Assembly: GCA_017615595.1 (NCBI GenBank)
Contig: JAFZZT010000040.1
Coordinates: forward strand, 1 to 36,799
Direction: 5' to 3'
Length of the DNA stretch: 36,799 nt
Origin: Bacteroidales bacterium
GTDB lineage: Bacteria; Bacteroidota; Bacteroidia; Bacteroidales; WCHB1-69
Shown: one piece after another, positions 1-6,971 of the stretch
Layout of the letters: each line of letters opens with the position of its first letter
Position numbering within the stretch: the stretch's first letter is position 1
Program-made: the position numbers and the translations under genes
Notes under the pieces: model-generated
Database searches by the model: none
Seen by the model: the letters and a program-made list of their open reading frames with translations, nothing else
Told to the model about the DNA's origin: nothing

Positions 1-35
1 AGAGGTCATTGGTTCGAATCCAATACATCCCACCA
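1..35 (+). tRNA. tRNA, 3' part only (isotype not determinable)
   Basis: Only the 3' end lies in the window. A T arm is visible: stem ATTGG at 8-12, loop TTCGAAT at 13-19, stem CCAAT at 20-24. It is followed by the 3' acceptor strand ACATCCC (25-31), discriminator A32 and a genome-encoded CCA (33-35). The 5' strand would therefore read GGGATGT. The anticodon lies left of the window, so the isotype cannot be given. A strong terminator follows one base later, so this is the last gene of its transcript. Confidence 0.85.
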
Positions 36-36
36 G

Positions 37-67
37 GACAGATGGTTATGCCATCTGTCTTTTTTTT
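37..67 (+). terminator. Rho-independent terminator after the partial tRNA
   Basis: Perfect 9-bp stem GACAGATGG (37-45) and CCATCTGTC (51-59) with a 5-base loop, followed directly by a run of eight T (60-67). It ends the transcript of the tRNA at 1-35. Confidence 0.88.
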
Positions 68-81
68 ATCCCATTTTACCA

Positions 82-120
82 TAAAAAAAAACGTCCACGG
101 GATTCCCGAGGACGTTTTTT
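82..120 (-). terminator. Terminator downstream of the minus-strand T9SS thioredoxin gene (bidirectional in form)
   Basis: Stem ACGTCC (91-96) with GGACGT (110-115), and inside it CGGG (98-101) with CCCG (105-108), separated by an A/A mismatch. A run of A at 83-91 gives the U-tract on the minus strand; a run of T at 115-120 would serve the plus strand. It lies about 20 bases past the stop codon of the gene ending at 141, so it most likely terminates that gene. Confidence 0.85.
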
Positions 121-140
121 GTATCGGATAAGGAGTAAGA

Positions 141-1796
141 CTACTCTTTCGTGAATTTACGAGTGATGGTGTTGTTGGCCGTCTGAATGCGTACGAAGTA
201 GTTGCCGGTAGCGAGGTTGCTGACGTTGATGGAGTTGACGTTGCCATTCTCCACTTGAACCAGCTGACCTTGCAGGTTGTAGATCTCAACGCTCTCGATC
301 ATCTCTTCGGTAGCGATGTTCAGCACATTCTGAGCAGGGTTCGGGTAGAGTTTGAACTCAGACTCGTTCTCTACGATGCCGGTTCCGTCGCCGACAAAGA
401 CGTTGTCAATCCATACATTGTTGCCATAACCGCTGCGGAATTCAAATTTCAGGATCACAGCCTCCTTGTTGGAGATGCTGGACAGGTCAACCATTTCGGT
501 GCGCCAGTGAGACTCCGTAGGCATATAGCTGGATGTAGTGGTGGACGATACTGTTGCTAAAGTTTGACCGGACTTGGTGTAGATGGAAGTCCAGGTCTGA
601 CCACAATCGGTGGAGTAGAGCACTCTAAGTCTCTCGGAATAGCTGGTGCTGTATTGTCTGTAGGCCACATCGAATTTCAGAACAGGAGATTGGAAATTGG
701 AGAGGTCTGCATAGGGCAGATAAAGCTCATCGATGGTGCCGCTGTCATAGCTGTAAGCGTTGAACAGGATGGCGCCGCCATGTGCTGTGCTGAGGCCGTA
801 GGCGCGCAACAATCCGTTGGCAACGTCCCAGGTGGAAGGGATGCCGTTGTTGAAGTCCTCGTTGATAGGAGCTGGGCTGGGAGTGACTTGGACGTTGAAG
901 GTGGCGCTTTTGGTGTTCCAGACAGGGTCCGAATCAGCAACGCCGTTTACCTGGTCCACAGTTACGGAGTAGGAGTGTTGGCCACCATCGTTTGTGGAGA
1001 TCTGCGGCAGCGTGACGGTCTCAATTTGCCACTTGTTGAGGTTGCCGGTCCAGTTGAATGTGGAGGTCTGACCGTCAAAGTTGAGGATGATGTTGGCAGA
1101 GGTCAAAGGATCATTGCCTAAGTTTTGGAGTCTGAAGGTCGGGTTGATGGTTGCACCGCAATAGTACGGGGGGTTGAAACCATTGACTTCAACAGCTAAT
1201 GCGTTGTTTGCAAGATTGTTGTTAAAACCTACAGGAGTCAGGTTGTTGATGGCTGCATACAGATTTGCAGTGGACTTCTGGCCGACTTCAAAAACCAAAC
1301 GGTTAGGCGAAACCATATAAATGGTTGGATAGTAAGCGATGGAATAGTTGTTGTCGAAAGCGGTGGTGTTGGGGGACATTCTCAACGGGATGATGGGATA
1401 TTCCACACCATTCAGCCAGTTGCCTTGGGTGGATTGGCCGTAAGAGTCAGGACCAGTGCCAGACAAGGAAGCGTAGTTGCCGTAACTGCCCTCAATGCCT
1501 ATTACGCGTACTTCGTTGGTGCCGTTAGGACCATACTGCGAGTAGAGGTTCTCGAAGTTGCCGGCAGTGTGGTATGACCAGCACGGGCCGCACCAGGTGG
1601 CGAACACATCGATGAAGACAGGATAACCGGCATCGGTCCAGTCATGCAGCACGATGGGCGTGGTGGTGTTGATGGTACCGTCCGTCTTGTTGATCTCATA
1701 ACCAGTGAAGGCCGGAGCGTAGCTTAAGTTCGGCAGCTGTGCAAAAGCCATGGTGGCGAAAGCACAAATGCAAAAGAGTAAAGATAATTTTTTCAT
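141..1796 (-). CDS. T9SS-exported thioredoxin-fold protein (type A sorting domain), 551 aa
   Basis: The start is ATG at 1796, because this gives a clean signal peptide (MKK, hydrophobic core, cut AFA|Q at residues 19/20); an upstream in-frame ATG at 1853 would put 19 polar residues before it. Residues about 30-185 are a thioredoxin/TlpA-like fold with the active site WCGPC (C69, C72) and a likely cis-Pro at P157 (YYP). Residues about 210-305 look like a beta-sandwich linker and 310-470 like a MAM/jelly-roll 'choice-of-anchor' domain ending in WIDNV. Residues about 478-551 are a T9SS type A sorting domain (LYPNP, GNYFVRI). Inference: a cell-surface or secreted disulfide-active protein. The substrate is unknown. 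It is transcribed alone, with its own promoter and terminator. Confidence 0.88.
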   Translation of the reverse strand: MKKLSLLFCICAFATMAFAQLPNLSYAPAFTGYEINKTDGTINTTTPIVLHDWTDAGYPVFIDVFATWCGPCWSYHTAGNFENLYSQYGPNGTNEVRVIGIEGSYGNYASLSGTGPDSYGQSTQGNWLNGVEYPIIPLRMSPNTTAFDNNYSIAYYPTIYMVSPNRLVFEVGQKSTANLYAAINNLTPVGFNNNLANNALAVEVNGFNPPYYCGATINPTFRLQNLGNDPLTSANIILNFDGQTSTFNWTGNLNKWQIETVTLPQISTNDGGQHSYSVTVDQVNGVADSDPVWNTKSATFNVQVTPSPAPINEDFNNGIPSTWDVANGLLRAYGLSTAHGGAILFNAYSYDSGTIDELYLPYADLSNFQSPVLKFDVAYRQYSTSYSERLRVLYSTDCGQTWTSIYTKSGQTLATVSSTTTSSYMPTESHWRTEMVDLSSISNKEAVILKFEFRSGYGNNVWIDNVFVGDGTGIVENESEFKLYPNPAQNVLNIATEEMIESVEIYNLQGQLVQVENGNVNSINVSNLATGNYFVRIQTANNTITRKFTKE

Positions 1797-1850
1797 AATG
1801 GTTTTAAATTGATAAATGAATAATATTTGTTGCGTTTTTATATGAAAGCG

Positions 1851-1881
1851 CAAAAATATAAAAAGAAACGGAAAACTGCAA
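1851..1881 (-). promoter_or_regulatory. Bacteroidetes-type promoter for the 141-1796 gene
   Basis: On the minus strand a -7 box TATTTTTG (1858 to 1851, fits TAnnTTTG) has a TTG at 1881-1879 about 20 bases upstream, matching the -33/-7 arrangement of Bacteroidetes sigma-70 promoters. It lies about 55 bases before the chosen start codon. Confidence 0.55.
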
Positions 1882-1899
1882 TGATTGTTAAAAAAAAAA

Positions 1900-2586
1900 T
1901 CAACCTTCGGGATTCAGCAGGTGCCAGGCCTTCTCGGAGGCCAACTGCTCGGCTTGTTTGATGGACAGGCCGTCGCTTTCGGCCACCACTTCGTCCCCGA
2001 CCAGGATCTGGGAGTGGAAACTGTGCTGCTGGTTGTCGGTGCGTCTGTTGACAAACTGAATCTTCTTCTTCTTTCGTTGTCCCCAGATGAACATGCGGCT
2101 CTTGAAGTCTCCCTCTTCCTCTTTGATGCTTTCAATGTCCAGATGGGTGAGGAAGATGTGCTGGATGAGGATTTTGTAGGTCTTCTTGTAGCCATGGTCA
2201 AGGTAGATGGCGCCGATGACGGCTTCCAGGGCGTTGCCGTCAATGCTGCCTCCAGGGATGTTGGAACCGGTGCGGATCATGTCGTGGAGTCCTAATTTCC
2301 CAGCCAATTTGTTGAGACGGGCGCGGTTGACGAGCTTGGAGCGCAGCTGGGTGAGCTCTCCCTCTGTCTCCAACGGGTATTTGTGGAAAAGATAATCGGC
2401 GATGATGGCATCCAGAACAGCGTCACCAAGATACTCCAGCCTTTCGTTGTTGAATTTGCCGAAGTGTTGGTCTTTTTCCGAGGAGGAACGATGGGTGAGC
2501 GCGATGCGATAGGGTTCCAGATTGTGGATGCGCAGTCCGAAGATGTTTTTGAAGTAGTGCCGTATCTCTTTGTCTGACTGGTTCAT
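1900..2586 (-). CDS. rnc: Ribonuclease III
   Basis: 228 aa, normal length. It cuts double-stranded RNA in rRNA and mRNA processing. The family signature NERLEYLGDAV is at residues 47-57 and contains E48, E51 and D55 of the metal site. The second metal-site motif reads GNALEA (117-122): E121 is kept, while the position that is Asp114 in the E. coli enzyme is Asn118 here. Residues about 160-226 form a double-stranded RNA binding domain (HSFHSQILVG, ASEKAW). It is the last gene of acpP-fabF-rnc, starting 9 bases after the fabF stop. That gene order is common in bacteria and points to co-transcription. Confidence 0.96.
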   Translation of the reverse strand: MNQSDKEIRHYFKNIFGLRIHNLEPYRIALTHRSSSEKDQHFGKFNNERLEYLGDAVLDAIIADYLFHKYPLETEGELTQLRSKLVNRARLNKLAGKLGLHDMIRTGSNIPGGSIDGNALEAVIGAIYLDHGYKKTYKILIQHIFLTHLDIESIKEEEGDFKSRMFIWGQRKKKKIQFVNRRTDNQQHSFHSQILVGDEVVAESDGLSIKQAEQLASEKAWHLLNPEG

Positions 2587-2595
2587 AAGACGAGA

Positions 2596-3849
2596 CTATT
2601 CGACGTATCGTTTGTAGAGGAGGGATACGTTGTGGCCGCCAAAACCGAAGGAGTTGGACAACACGGTGTTGACAGGGTGTTGTATGGGGCCGTTGGCGCA
2701 GAAGTTCCAGTCTTGCGGGATGCGCTCGTCCAGATGCTCGATGTTGATGGTCGGGTGGACGATGTTGTGCTGGATGGATTTGAGGATGGCCACGGACTCC
2801 ACGGCGGGGCCGGCGCCGAGCAGGTGGCCGGTCATGGACTTGGTGGAGTTGAGCAGCAGTCTGCGGGCGTGGTCGCCGAAGGTGTTTTGGATGGCGATGC
2901 ACTCCGACAGGTCGCCTTGGGGCGTGGAGGTGCCGTGCATGTTGACGTAGTCCACCTCTTCGGGATGGATGCCGGCGTCTTGCAGGGCCAGTCTCATGGA
3001 GGCGGCGGCACTCTTGCCGTCAGGGGCAGGGGCGGTGATGTGGAAGGTGTCCGCCGTCATGCCCACGCCGCACAACTCGCCGTAGATCTTGGCGCCGCGG
3101 GCTAGGGCGTGGTCTAAGCGTTCCAAAATAAGCGTCGCGGCGCCTTCACCCATGACAAAGCCGTCACGGCCACTGTCAAAGGGCCGCGAGGCGTGCGCGT
3201 AGTCGTCGTTGCGCGTGGAGAGCGCGTGCATCGCGTTGAAACCGCCGATGGCCGTCTCGTTGATGCTCGCCTCCGTGCCGCCCGTGACGATGATGTCGGC
3301 CTTGCCCAACTGGATCAGGTGCATCGCATCGCCGATGGCGTTGGCCGCCGAAGCACAGGCCGCTGACGTGATGTAGTTGGGCCCGCTAAAACCATATTTT
3401 AAGGAGATATGTCCCGAAATGACGTCCCCCAAGACCTTGATGAGCAGGTACGGGCTGAATCTCGGGATGTGGTCACTCTCAACAAAGGCTATGGCACTGT
3501 CCATCATCGAGGTGAACCCCCCGATGCCGGAGCCGATGATGACACCGACCCGATCCTTGTTGAGACGTTCTAAGTCTAAGCCAGAATCCGCGATGGCCTC
3601 CATGGTGCTGATCATGGCATATTGCGCACACAAGTCCATGCGCGCAACAGTCTTCTTGGGGATGTAGTCTTCTACATTTAACCCCTTGATCTCACAGGCA
3701 AAGCGGGTTTCGAACTTCTCCGGGTTGAAGTGCGTAATCGGACCAGCCCCTGAAACTCCGTTCAGAAGAGAGGCCCAATAATCATCAACATTATTACCGA
3801 CAGGGGTGAGAGCACCCATGCCGGTAATAACTACTCGTTGAAGTTCCAT
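2596..3849 (-). CDS. fabF: 3-oxoacyl-[acyl-carrier-protein] synthase II
   Basis: 417 aa, full length. It condenses malonyl-ACP with acyl-ACP in fatty acid elongation, in the cytoplasm. The Cys-His-His triad of the KAS I/II family is visible: C165 in SAACASAAN, H305 in NMHGTSTP and H342 in MTGHLLGAG. The N-terminal VVITGMGALTPVG and the C-terminal NSFGFGGHN are also typical. It lies 15 bases downstream of acpP, its carrier substrate, on the same strand and has no promoter of its own that I can see, so acpP-fabF are almost certainly one transcript. Confidence 0.97.
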   Translation of the reverse strand: MELQRVVITGMGALTPVGNNVDDYWASLLNGVSGAGPITHFNPEKFETRFACEIKGLNVEDYIPKKTVARMDLCAQYAMISTMEAIADSGLDLERLNKDRVGVIIGSGIGGFTSMMDSAIAFVESDHIPRFSPYLLIKVLGDVISGHISLKYGFSGPNYITSAACASAANAIGDAMHLIQLGKADIIVTGGTEASINETAIGGFNAMHALSTRNDDYAHASRPFDSGRDGFVMGEGAATLILERLDHALARGAKIYGELCGVGMTADTFHITAPAPDGKSAAASMRLALQDAGIHPEEVDYVNMHGTSTPQGDLSECIAIQNTFGDHARRLLLNSTKSMTGHLLGAGPAVESVAILKSIQHNIVHPTINIEHLDERIPQDWNFCANGPIQHPVNTVLSNSFGFGGHNVSLLYKRYVE

Positions 3850-3864
3850 AAAGAAATAGTAGTG

Positions 3865-4107
3865 TTATTTCTCTGCGATTAATTTTTCGATGGCATTGAT
3901 GGCATCACCAACCGTGATGATGTTCTCCATTTCCTCTTGCGGTATCTTGATGCCGAAAGCATCCTCAAAATTCAATACCAATTCGGCGGTGTCCAAAGAG
4001 TCTGCACCTAAATCATCAGAGAAACTTTTCTCTGGTGTCACATCTGCCGGGTTTACGCTAAGCTTCTCGACAATGATGGATTGAACTTTTTCTAAAATTT
4101 CTGACAT
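3865..4107 (-). CDS. acpP: Acyl carrier protein
   Basis: 80 aa, strongly acidic. It carries acyl intermediates of fatty acid synthesis on a 4'-phosphopantetheine attached to Ser37 of the motif GADSLDT. The start is ATG at 4107 (MSEILEKV); the open frame runs 43 codons further upstream to 4236, but that stretch has no ACP homology and contains the likely promoter. It is the first gene of acpP-fabF-rnc. Confidence 0.97.
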   Translation of the reverse strand: MSEILEKVQSIIVEKLSVNPADVTPEKSFSDDLGADSLDTAELVLNFEDAFGIKIPQEEMENIITVGDAINAIEKLIAEK

Positions 4108-4131
4108 AGTATTAGTTTTTAAATTTGGCGG

Positions 4132-4139
4132 CAAAAATA
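4132..4139 (-). promoter_or_regulatory. Probable -7 promoter box for acpP-fabF-rnc
   Basis: The minus strand reads TATTTTTG (fits TAnnTTTG), 24 bases before the acpP start. No clear TTTG is present at -33, so the assignment rests on the -7 box and its position. Confidence 0.45.
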
Positions 4140-4565
4140 CAATTTTTTTGATAATATCGTTTTTTGCCTTTTTTTTGAGGACGGGATCCTGGCGTTCGCG
4201 CATTCTGAATTCTTTATCCAGTTGACATTGAAACATTTAGCTCTCTCTTATGTTCGTTGTCCTTTTTTTTATTCGGGAAGTCCTACCAACCGATGCCCCT
4301 TTTTTCGATGGTCTTTCAAACATTTTTGGGAGTACTCACTATCTTAATCCGTATTTTCCACCCTTTGTCAATGTGCTTCCGTCTGCTCGCGTTATTCCTG
4401 TTTTTTCCTCTTTTTCTCAAAAATCTTCCATTTTCTTTTTCATAAGAGACACACCAAAACCCCTCTTTGAAACAGTTTTGTTCGTTAAAAGCTAGAATCA
4501 TCCTTGTGTATCTTTTTGATTATGAATGCAGTATGAAATATTTTAAAAAAATCCGTTTCATCTGG
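4140..4565. other. Long gene-free stretch between acpP and the tRNA cluster
   Basis: About 430 bases, T-rich on the plus strand. Short open frames exist on both strands (4250-4495 plus, 4316-4501 minus), but their translations are Phe/Ser- or Lys/Arg-rich with no recognisable domain. I see no RNA gene, repeat or convincing hairpin terminator here. It is a divergent intergenic region holding the acpP promoter on the left and the tRNA promoter on the right. Confidence 0.5.
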
Positions 4566-4595
4566 TTGCAGGATATTGAAAAAAGTATATTTTTG
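4566..4595 (+). promoter_or_regulatory. Promoter of the tRNA-Thr/Tyr/Gly operon
   Basis: A TTG at 4566-4568, a 19-base spacer and a -7 box TATTTTTG at 4588-4595 match the Bacteroidetes promoter layout. The first tRNA begins 36 bases downstream. Confidence 0.65.
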
Positions 4596-4631
4596 CAGCC
4601 GCAAACAGCACGAGTTCTTTGAGTGATTTAT

Positions 4632-4704
4632 GCCGATATAGCTCAGTTGGTAGAGCAGCTGATTTGTAATCAGCCGGTCGTGGGTTCAAGTCCCTCTATC
4701 GGCT
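4632..4704 (+). tRNA. tRNA-Thr (anticodon TGT)
   Basis: Full cloverleaf. Acceptor GCCGATA (4632-4638) pairs with TATCGGC (4697-4703), discriminator T. Anticodon arm GCTGA-TTTGTAA-TCAGC gives TGT. D-arm AGCTCAGTTGGTAGAGC and T-loop TTCAAGT are standard. CCA is not encoded. First of three tRNAs in one transcript. Confidence 0.96.
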
Positions 4705-4727
4705 CTAGGCATAAAGAAAATATTGTT

Positions 4728-4809
4728 GGGAGAGTTCCAGAGCGGTCAAATGGGACAGACTGTAAATCTGCTGGCTAAGCCTTCGGAGGTTCGAATCCTT
4801 CCTCTCCCA
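4728..4809 (+). tRNA. tRNA-Tyr (anticodon GTA)
   Basis: Acceptor GGGAGAG (4728-4734) pairs with CTCTCCC (4802-4808), discriminator A. Anticodon arm CAGA-CTGTAAA-TCTG gives GTA. The long variable arm expected of bacterial tRNA-Tyr (class II) is present. CCA is not encoded. Confidence 0.96.
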
Positions 4810-4821
4810 CTTGTTTTTTAT

Positions 4822-4894
4822 GCGGAAGTAGCTCATTTGGCAGAGCGACAGCCTTCCAAGCTGTAGGTGGCGGGTTCGAGCCCCGTTTTCCGCT
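4822..4894 (+). tRNA. tRNA-Gly (anticodon TCC)
   Basis: Acceptor GCGGAAG (4822-4828) pairs with TTTCCGC (4887-4893), with a terminal G-T wobble, discriminator T. Anticodon loop CTTCCAA gives TCC. CCA is not encoded. Last tRNA of the cluster; a terminator follows at 4946. Confidence 0.95.
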
Positions 4895-4945
4895 CCCATT
4901 TTTTCATATCATTCATTTCATTAAATCATAATTGTGTTTGTTTTT

Positions 4946-4971
4946 GGAGTGCAGCAATGCACTCCTTTTTT
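4946..4971 (+). terminator. Rho-independent terminator of the tRNA cluster
   Basis: Perfect 8-bp stem GGAGTGCA (4946-4953) and TGCACTCC (4958-4965) closing a GCAA tetraloop, followed by six T. It lies about 50 bases after tRNA-Gly and separates the tRNAs from the next operon. Confidence 0.88.
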
Positions 4972-4975
4972 GTTG

Positions 4976-5006
4976 TTGTCCGTCTCCCTAATTTTTTATA
5001 TTTTTG
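4976..5006 (+). promoter_or_regulatory. Promoter of the murD-type operon
   Basis: TTG at 4976-4978, a 20-base spacer and a -7 box TATTTTTG at 4999-5006. The start codon at 5029 is only 22 bases downstream, so the leader is very short. Confidence 0.65.
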
Positions 5007-5028
5007 CCGCGCTATATAAATATATTGT

Positions 5029-6423
5029 ATGCGTCCTGATTCTATACTGCAAAAGCTGGAAGGTAAAAAGATTATCATACTCGGTTTCGGCCGCGAGGGC
5101 CGCTCCTCCTATCATCTGATCCGCCGCTATTTCCCCGATATGCCACTCACGATTTCGGACAAAAGCGAGACATTGTTCCAGGAAGACTTTTCTGATGAGC
5201 ATCTCACCCTGATTGCCGGCATCCAATATGACCGCAACCTGAATGAGTATGACCTGATCCTCAAATCACCAGGTATCAGCTTCAACAATCTGGACTATCT
5301 GGTGGAGACGGAGCGCATCACCTCCCAGACCGACCTCTTCTTGCAGGAATTCCACGCTCAAGTGGTCGGCATTACCGGCACCAAGGGCAAAAGCACCACG
5401 GCCTCGTTGACCTATCATCTCCTTAAAGAGGCTGGCAAGGATGTCATACTGGCTGGCAATATCGGGGTGCCGCTTTTCGATGTGATCGAGCAGATGACCC
5501 CACAGACACTCGTGGTGGCCGAACTCTCCGCCCATCAGCTCGAATTTCTCCACCGATCACCCGACTATGCCGTCCTTCTCAATATCTATCAAGAGCATCT
5601 TGACCACTTTAACTCGTTCAACAACTATCAGATAGCAAAAATCAACATCGCCCGTTTCCAAGAGGAGCGCCAGTTTTTCGTCTATAATGGCGATGACCCG
5701 TTGATTGCGGATCTGATACAATCCTACAGCCTCAACCGCGACCGGGTCATCTTCGGAACGCAGCACCATACGGGCATCCATGCCTTGTGCGATGATCATG
5801 TGGTCGGATTCTATAACGGCAAGACTTTGTTGGAAGAGTATGATCTGACGGATCACACGCATCTTCCCGGACGCCATAACTATTTCAACATCATGGCCGC
5901 TATGGCCGTGGCACGTCATTTTGGTCTTGACAAGGATGAGATCCTGCAGGGCCTCTCCACATTCCATGGACTGCCGCACCGAATCGAGTTCGTGGGCAAA
6001 TTCCAGGACATCAACTTCTATAACGACAGCATCTCCACCATTCCTGAGGCCGCTGTCGCCGCCGTCAAGGCGTTGCGCAAGGTCGATACGCTCATTCTGG
6101 GTGGCTTCGACCGTGGGATAGACTATTCCAGACTGATAGAGTTCCTGGGAGAGCATCCTGTCCGCAATGTGGCATTCACGGGCCCCGCCGGCCATCGCAT
6201 CCTGGACGAATGGATGAGGACATCTCTGCCATTGCCTGAACACTATGTCGTGGAGGAGGACTTCCGCAAGATCGTGGACTTCGCCTTCGAACATACCGCC
6301 CCCAACAAGATCGCCCTCCTCTCACCAGCTGCCGCCAGCTATAACCAGTTCAAGAATTTCGAAGAACGAGGCGATAGATTCAAACAATATGTTGTAGAAT
6401 ATTCTAAAAACCATACCCTATGA
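5029..6423 (+). CDS. murD: UDP-N-acetylmuramoyl-alanine-glutamate ligase, MurD type with MurD2-like signature
   Basis: 464 aa, the usual length of MurD. Mur ligases of this group add glutamate to UDP-MurNAc-L-Ala with ATP in the cytoplasm. Residues about 10-110 are the UDP-binding domain (IIILGFGREG). The ATP loop GTKGKST is at 117-123. The central domain carries ELSAHQLEF (165-173) and LPGRHNYFN (279-287), and the C-terminal domain carries SPAAASYNQFKNFEERG (432-448). The segment expected as NDSKATN in ordinary MurD reads NDSISTIPEA (332-341). From memory that form resembles MurD2 enzymes, which add L-Glu. No MurL epimerase or dcw-cluster gene is nearby. It starts a three-gene operon; its stop overlaps the next ATG by 3 bases. 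D-Glu versus L-Glu specificity is not settled by sequence alone. Confidence 0.85.
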   Translation: MRPDSILQKLEGKKIIILGFGREGRSSYHLIRRYFPDMPLTISDKSETLFQEDFSDEHLTLIAGIQYDRNLNEYDLILKSPGISFNNLDYLVETERITSQTDLFLQEFHAQVVGITGTKGKSTTASLTYHLLKEAGKDVILAGNIGVPLFDVIEQMTPQTLVVAELSAHQLEFLHRSPDYAVLLNIYQEHLDHFNSFNNYQIAKINIARFQEERQFFVYNGDDPLIADLIQSYSLNRDRVIFGTQHHTGIHALCDDHVVGFYNGKTLLEEYDLTDHTHLPGRHNYFNIMAAMAVARHFGLDKDEILQGLSTFHGLPHRIEFVGKFQDINFYNDSISTIPEAAVAAVKALRKVDTLILGGFDRGIDYSRLIEFLGEHPVRNVAFTGPAGHRILDEWMRTSLPLPEHYVVEEDFRKIVDFAFEHTAPNKIALLSPAAASYNQFKNFEERGDRFKQYVVEYSKNHTL

Positions 6424-6968
6424 AGCATTCTATCCTGATGCTGTTGCTCCTCCCGTTTTTGCTGGGATGCTGCCAACAGAAAAAAACAACTTCTCCCGAT
6501 CAGACAGTCGCAACGTCCAATACGTCAGAGGCCTCTCCGGCCCAGGCACCGGTGTCATACGATCCGGAAACGCCCAATGCCGAGTTGCAGCCGGTGGAGG
6601 AAGACCTCTCTGGCAAGGTGATCTCCTTGACCGCCAGGGAGTTCATGGAGAAAATCGTGGAGGTGGACCCGGGCAATGGCTATCGCTACAGAGGAAATAC
6701 GCCCTGCGTGGTGGATTTCTATGCCAATTGGTGTCGTCCTTGCATGAGCTTCAAGCCCATCTTCCATAAACTCGCCGAACAATACAAAGGGAAAATCATC
6801 TTCTATCAGATCGATGTAGACAAGGCGCAAGAGGTGTGCGCGATTTTCAACGTGCAAAGCATCCCGACTTTTGTATTCTTCAGCAAGAAAGCCCAGCCCC
6901 TCAAGATGGTGGGAGCCCCCACTGAACAGGAGATGAAAGCAGCCTTGGACGACTTCTTAGCCCAATAA
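6420..6968 (+). CDS. Thioredoxin-family lipoprotein
   Basis: 182 aa. Residues 1-17 are a lipoprotein signal peptide with lipobox LLGC (lipidated C17). A Ser/Thr/Pro/Glu-rich spacer (about 20-65) precedes a thioredoxin domain (about 68-180) with active site WCRPC (C105, C108) and the cis-Pro loop IPT (P149). The fold and the CxxC imply thiol-disulfide exchange in the periplasm; the partner is not known. The ATG lies inside the end of the murD-type gene (ATGA), so translation is probably coupled, and the next gene starts 3 bases after its stop. Confidence 0.9.
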   Translation: MKHSILMLLLLPFLLGCCQQKKTTSPDQTVATSNTSEASPAQAPVSYDPETPNAELQPVEEDLSGKVISLTAREFMEKIVEVDPGNGYRYRGNTPCVVDFYANWCRPCMSFKPIFHKLAEQYKGKIIFYQIDVDKAQEVCAIFNVQSIPTFVFFSKKAQPLKMVGAPTEQEMKAALDDFLAQ

Positions 6969-6971
6969 TCA

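Noticed and set aside
4108-4236. N-terminal extension of acyl carrier protein by 43 residues
   Set aside because: The extension has no ACP homology, includes the promoter region, and ATG at 4107 gives the standard ACP start.
4250-4495. Short open frame between acpP and the tRNA cluster
   Set aside because: Phe/Ser/Pro-rich translation from a T-rich stretch, no domain, no promoter box or coupling with a neighbour.
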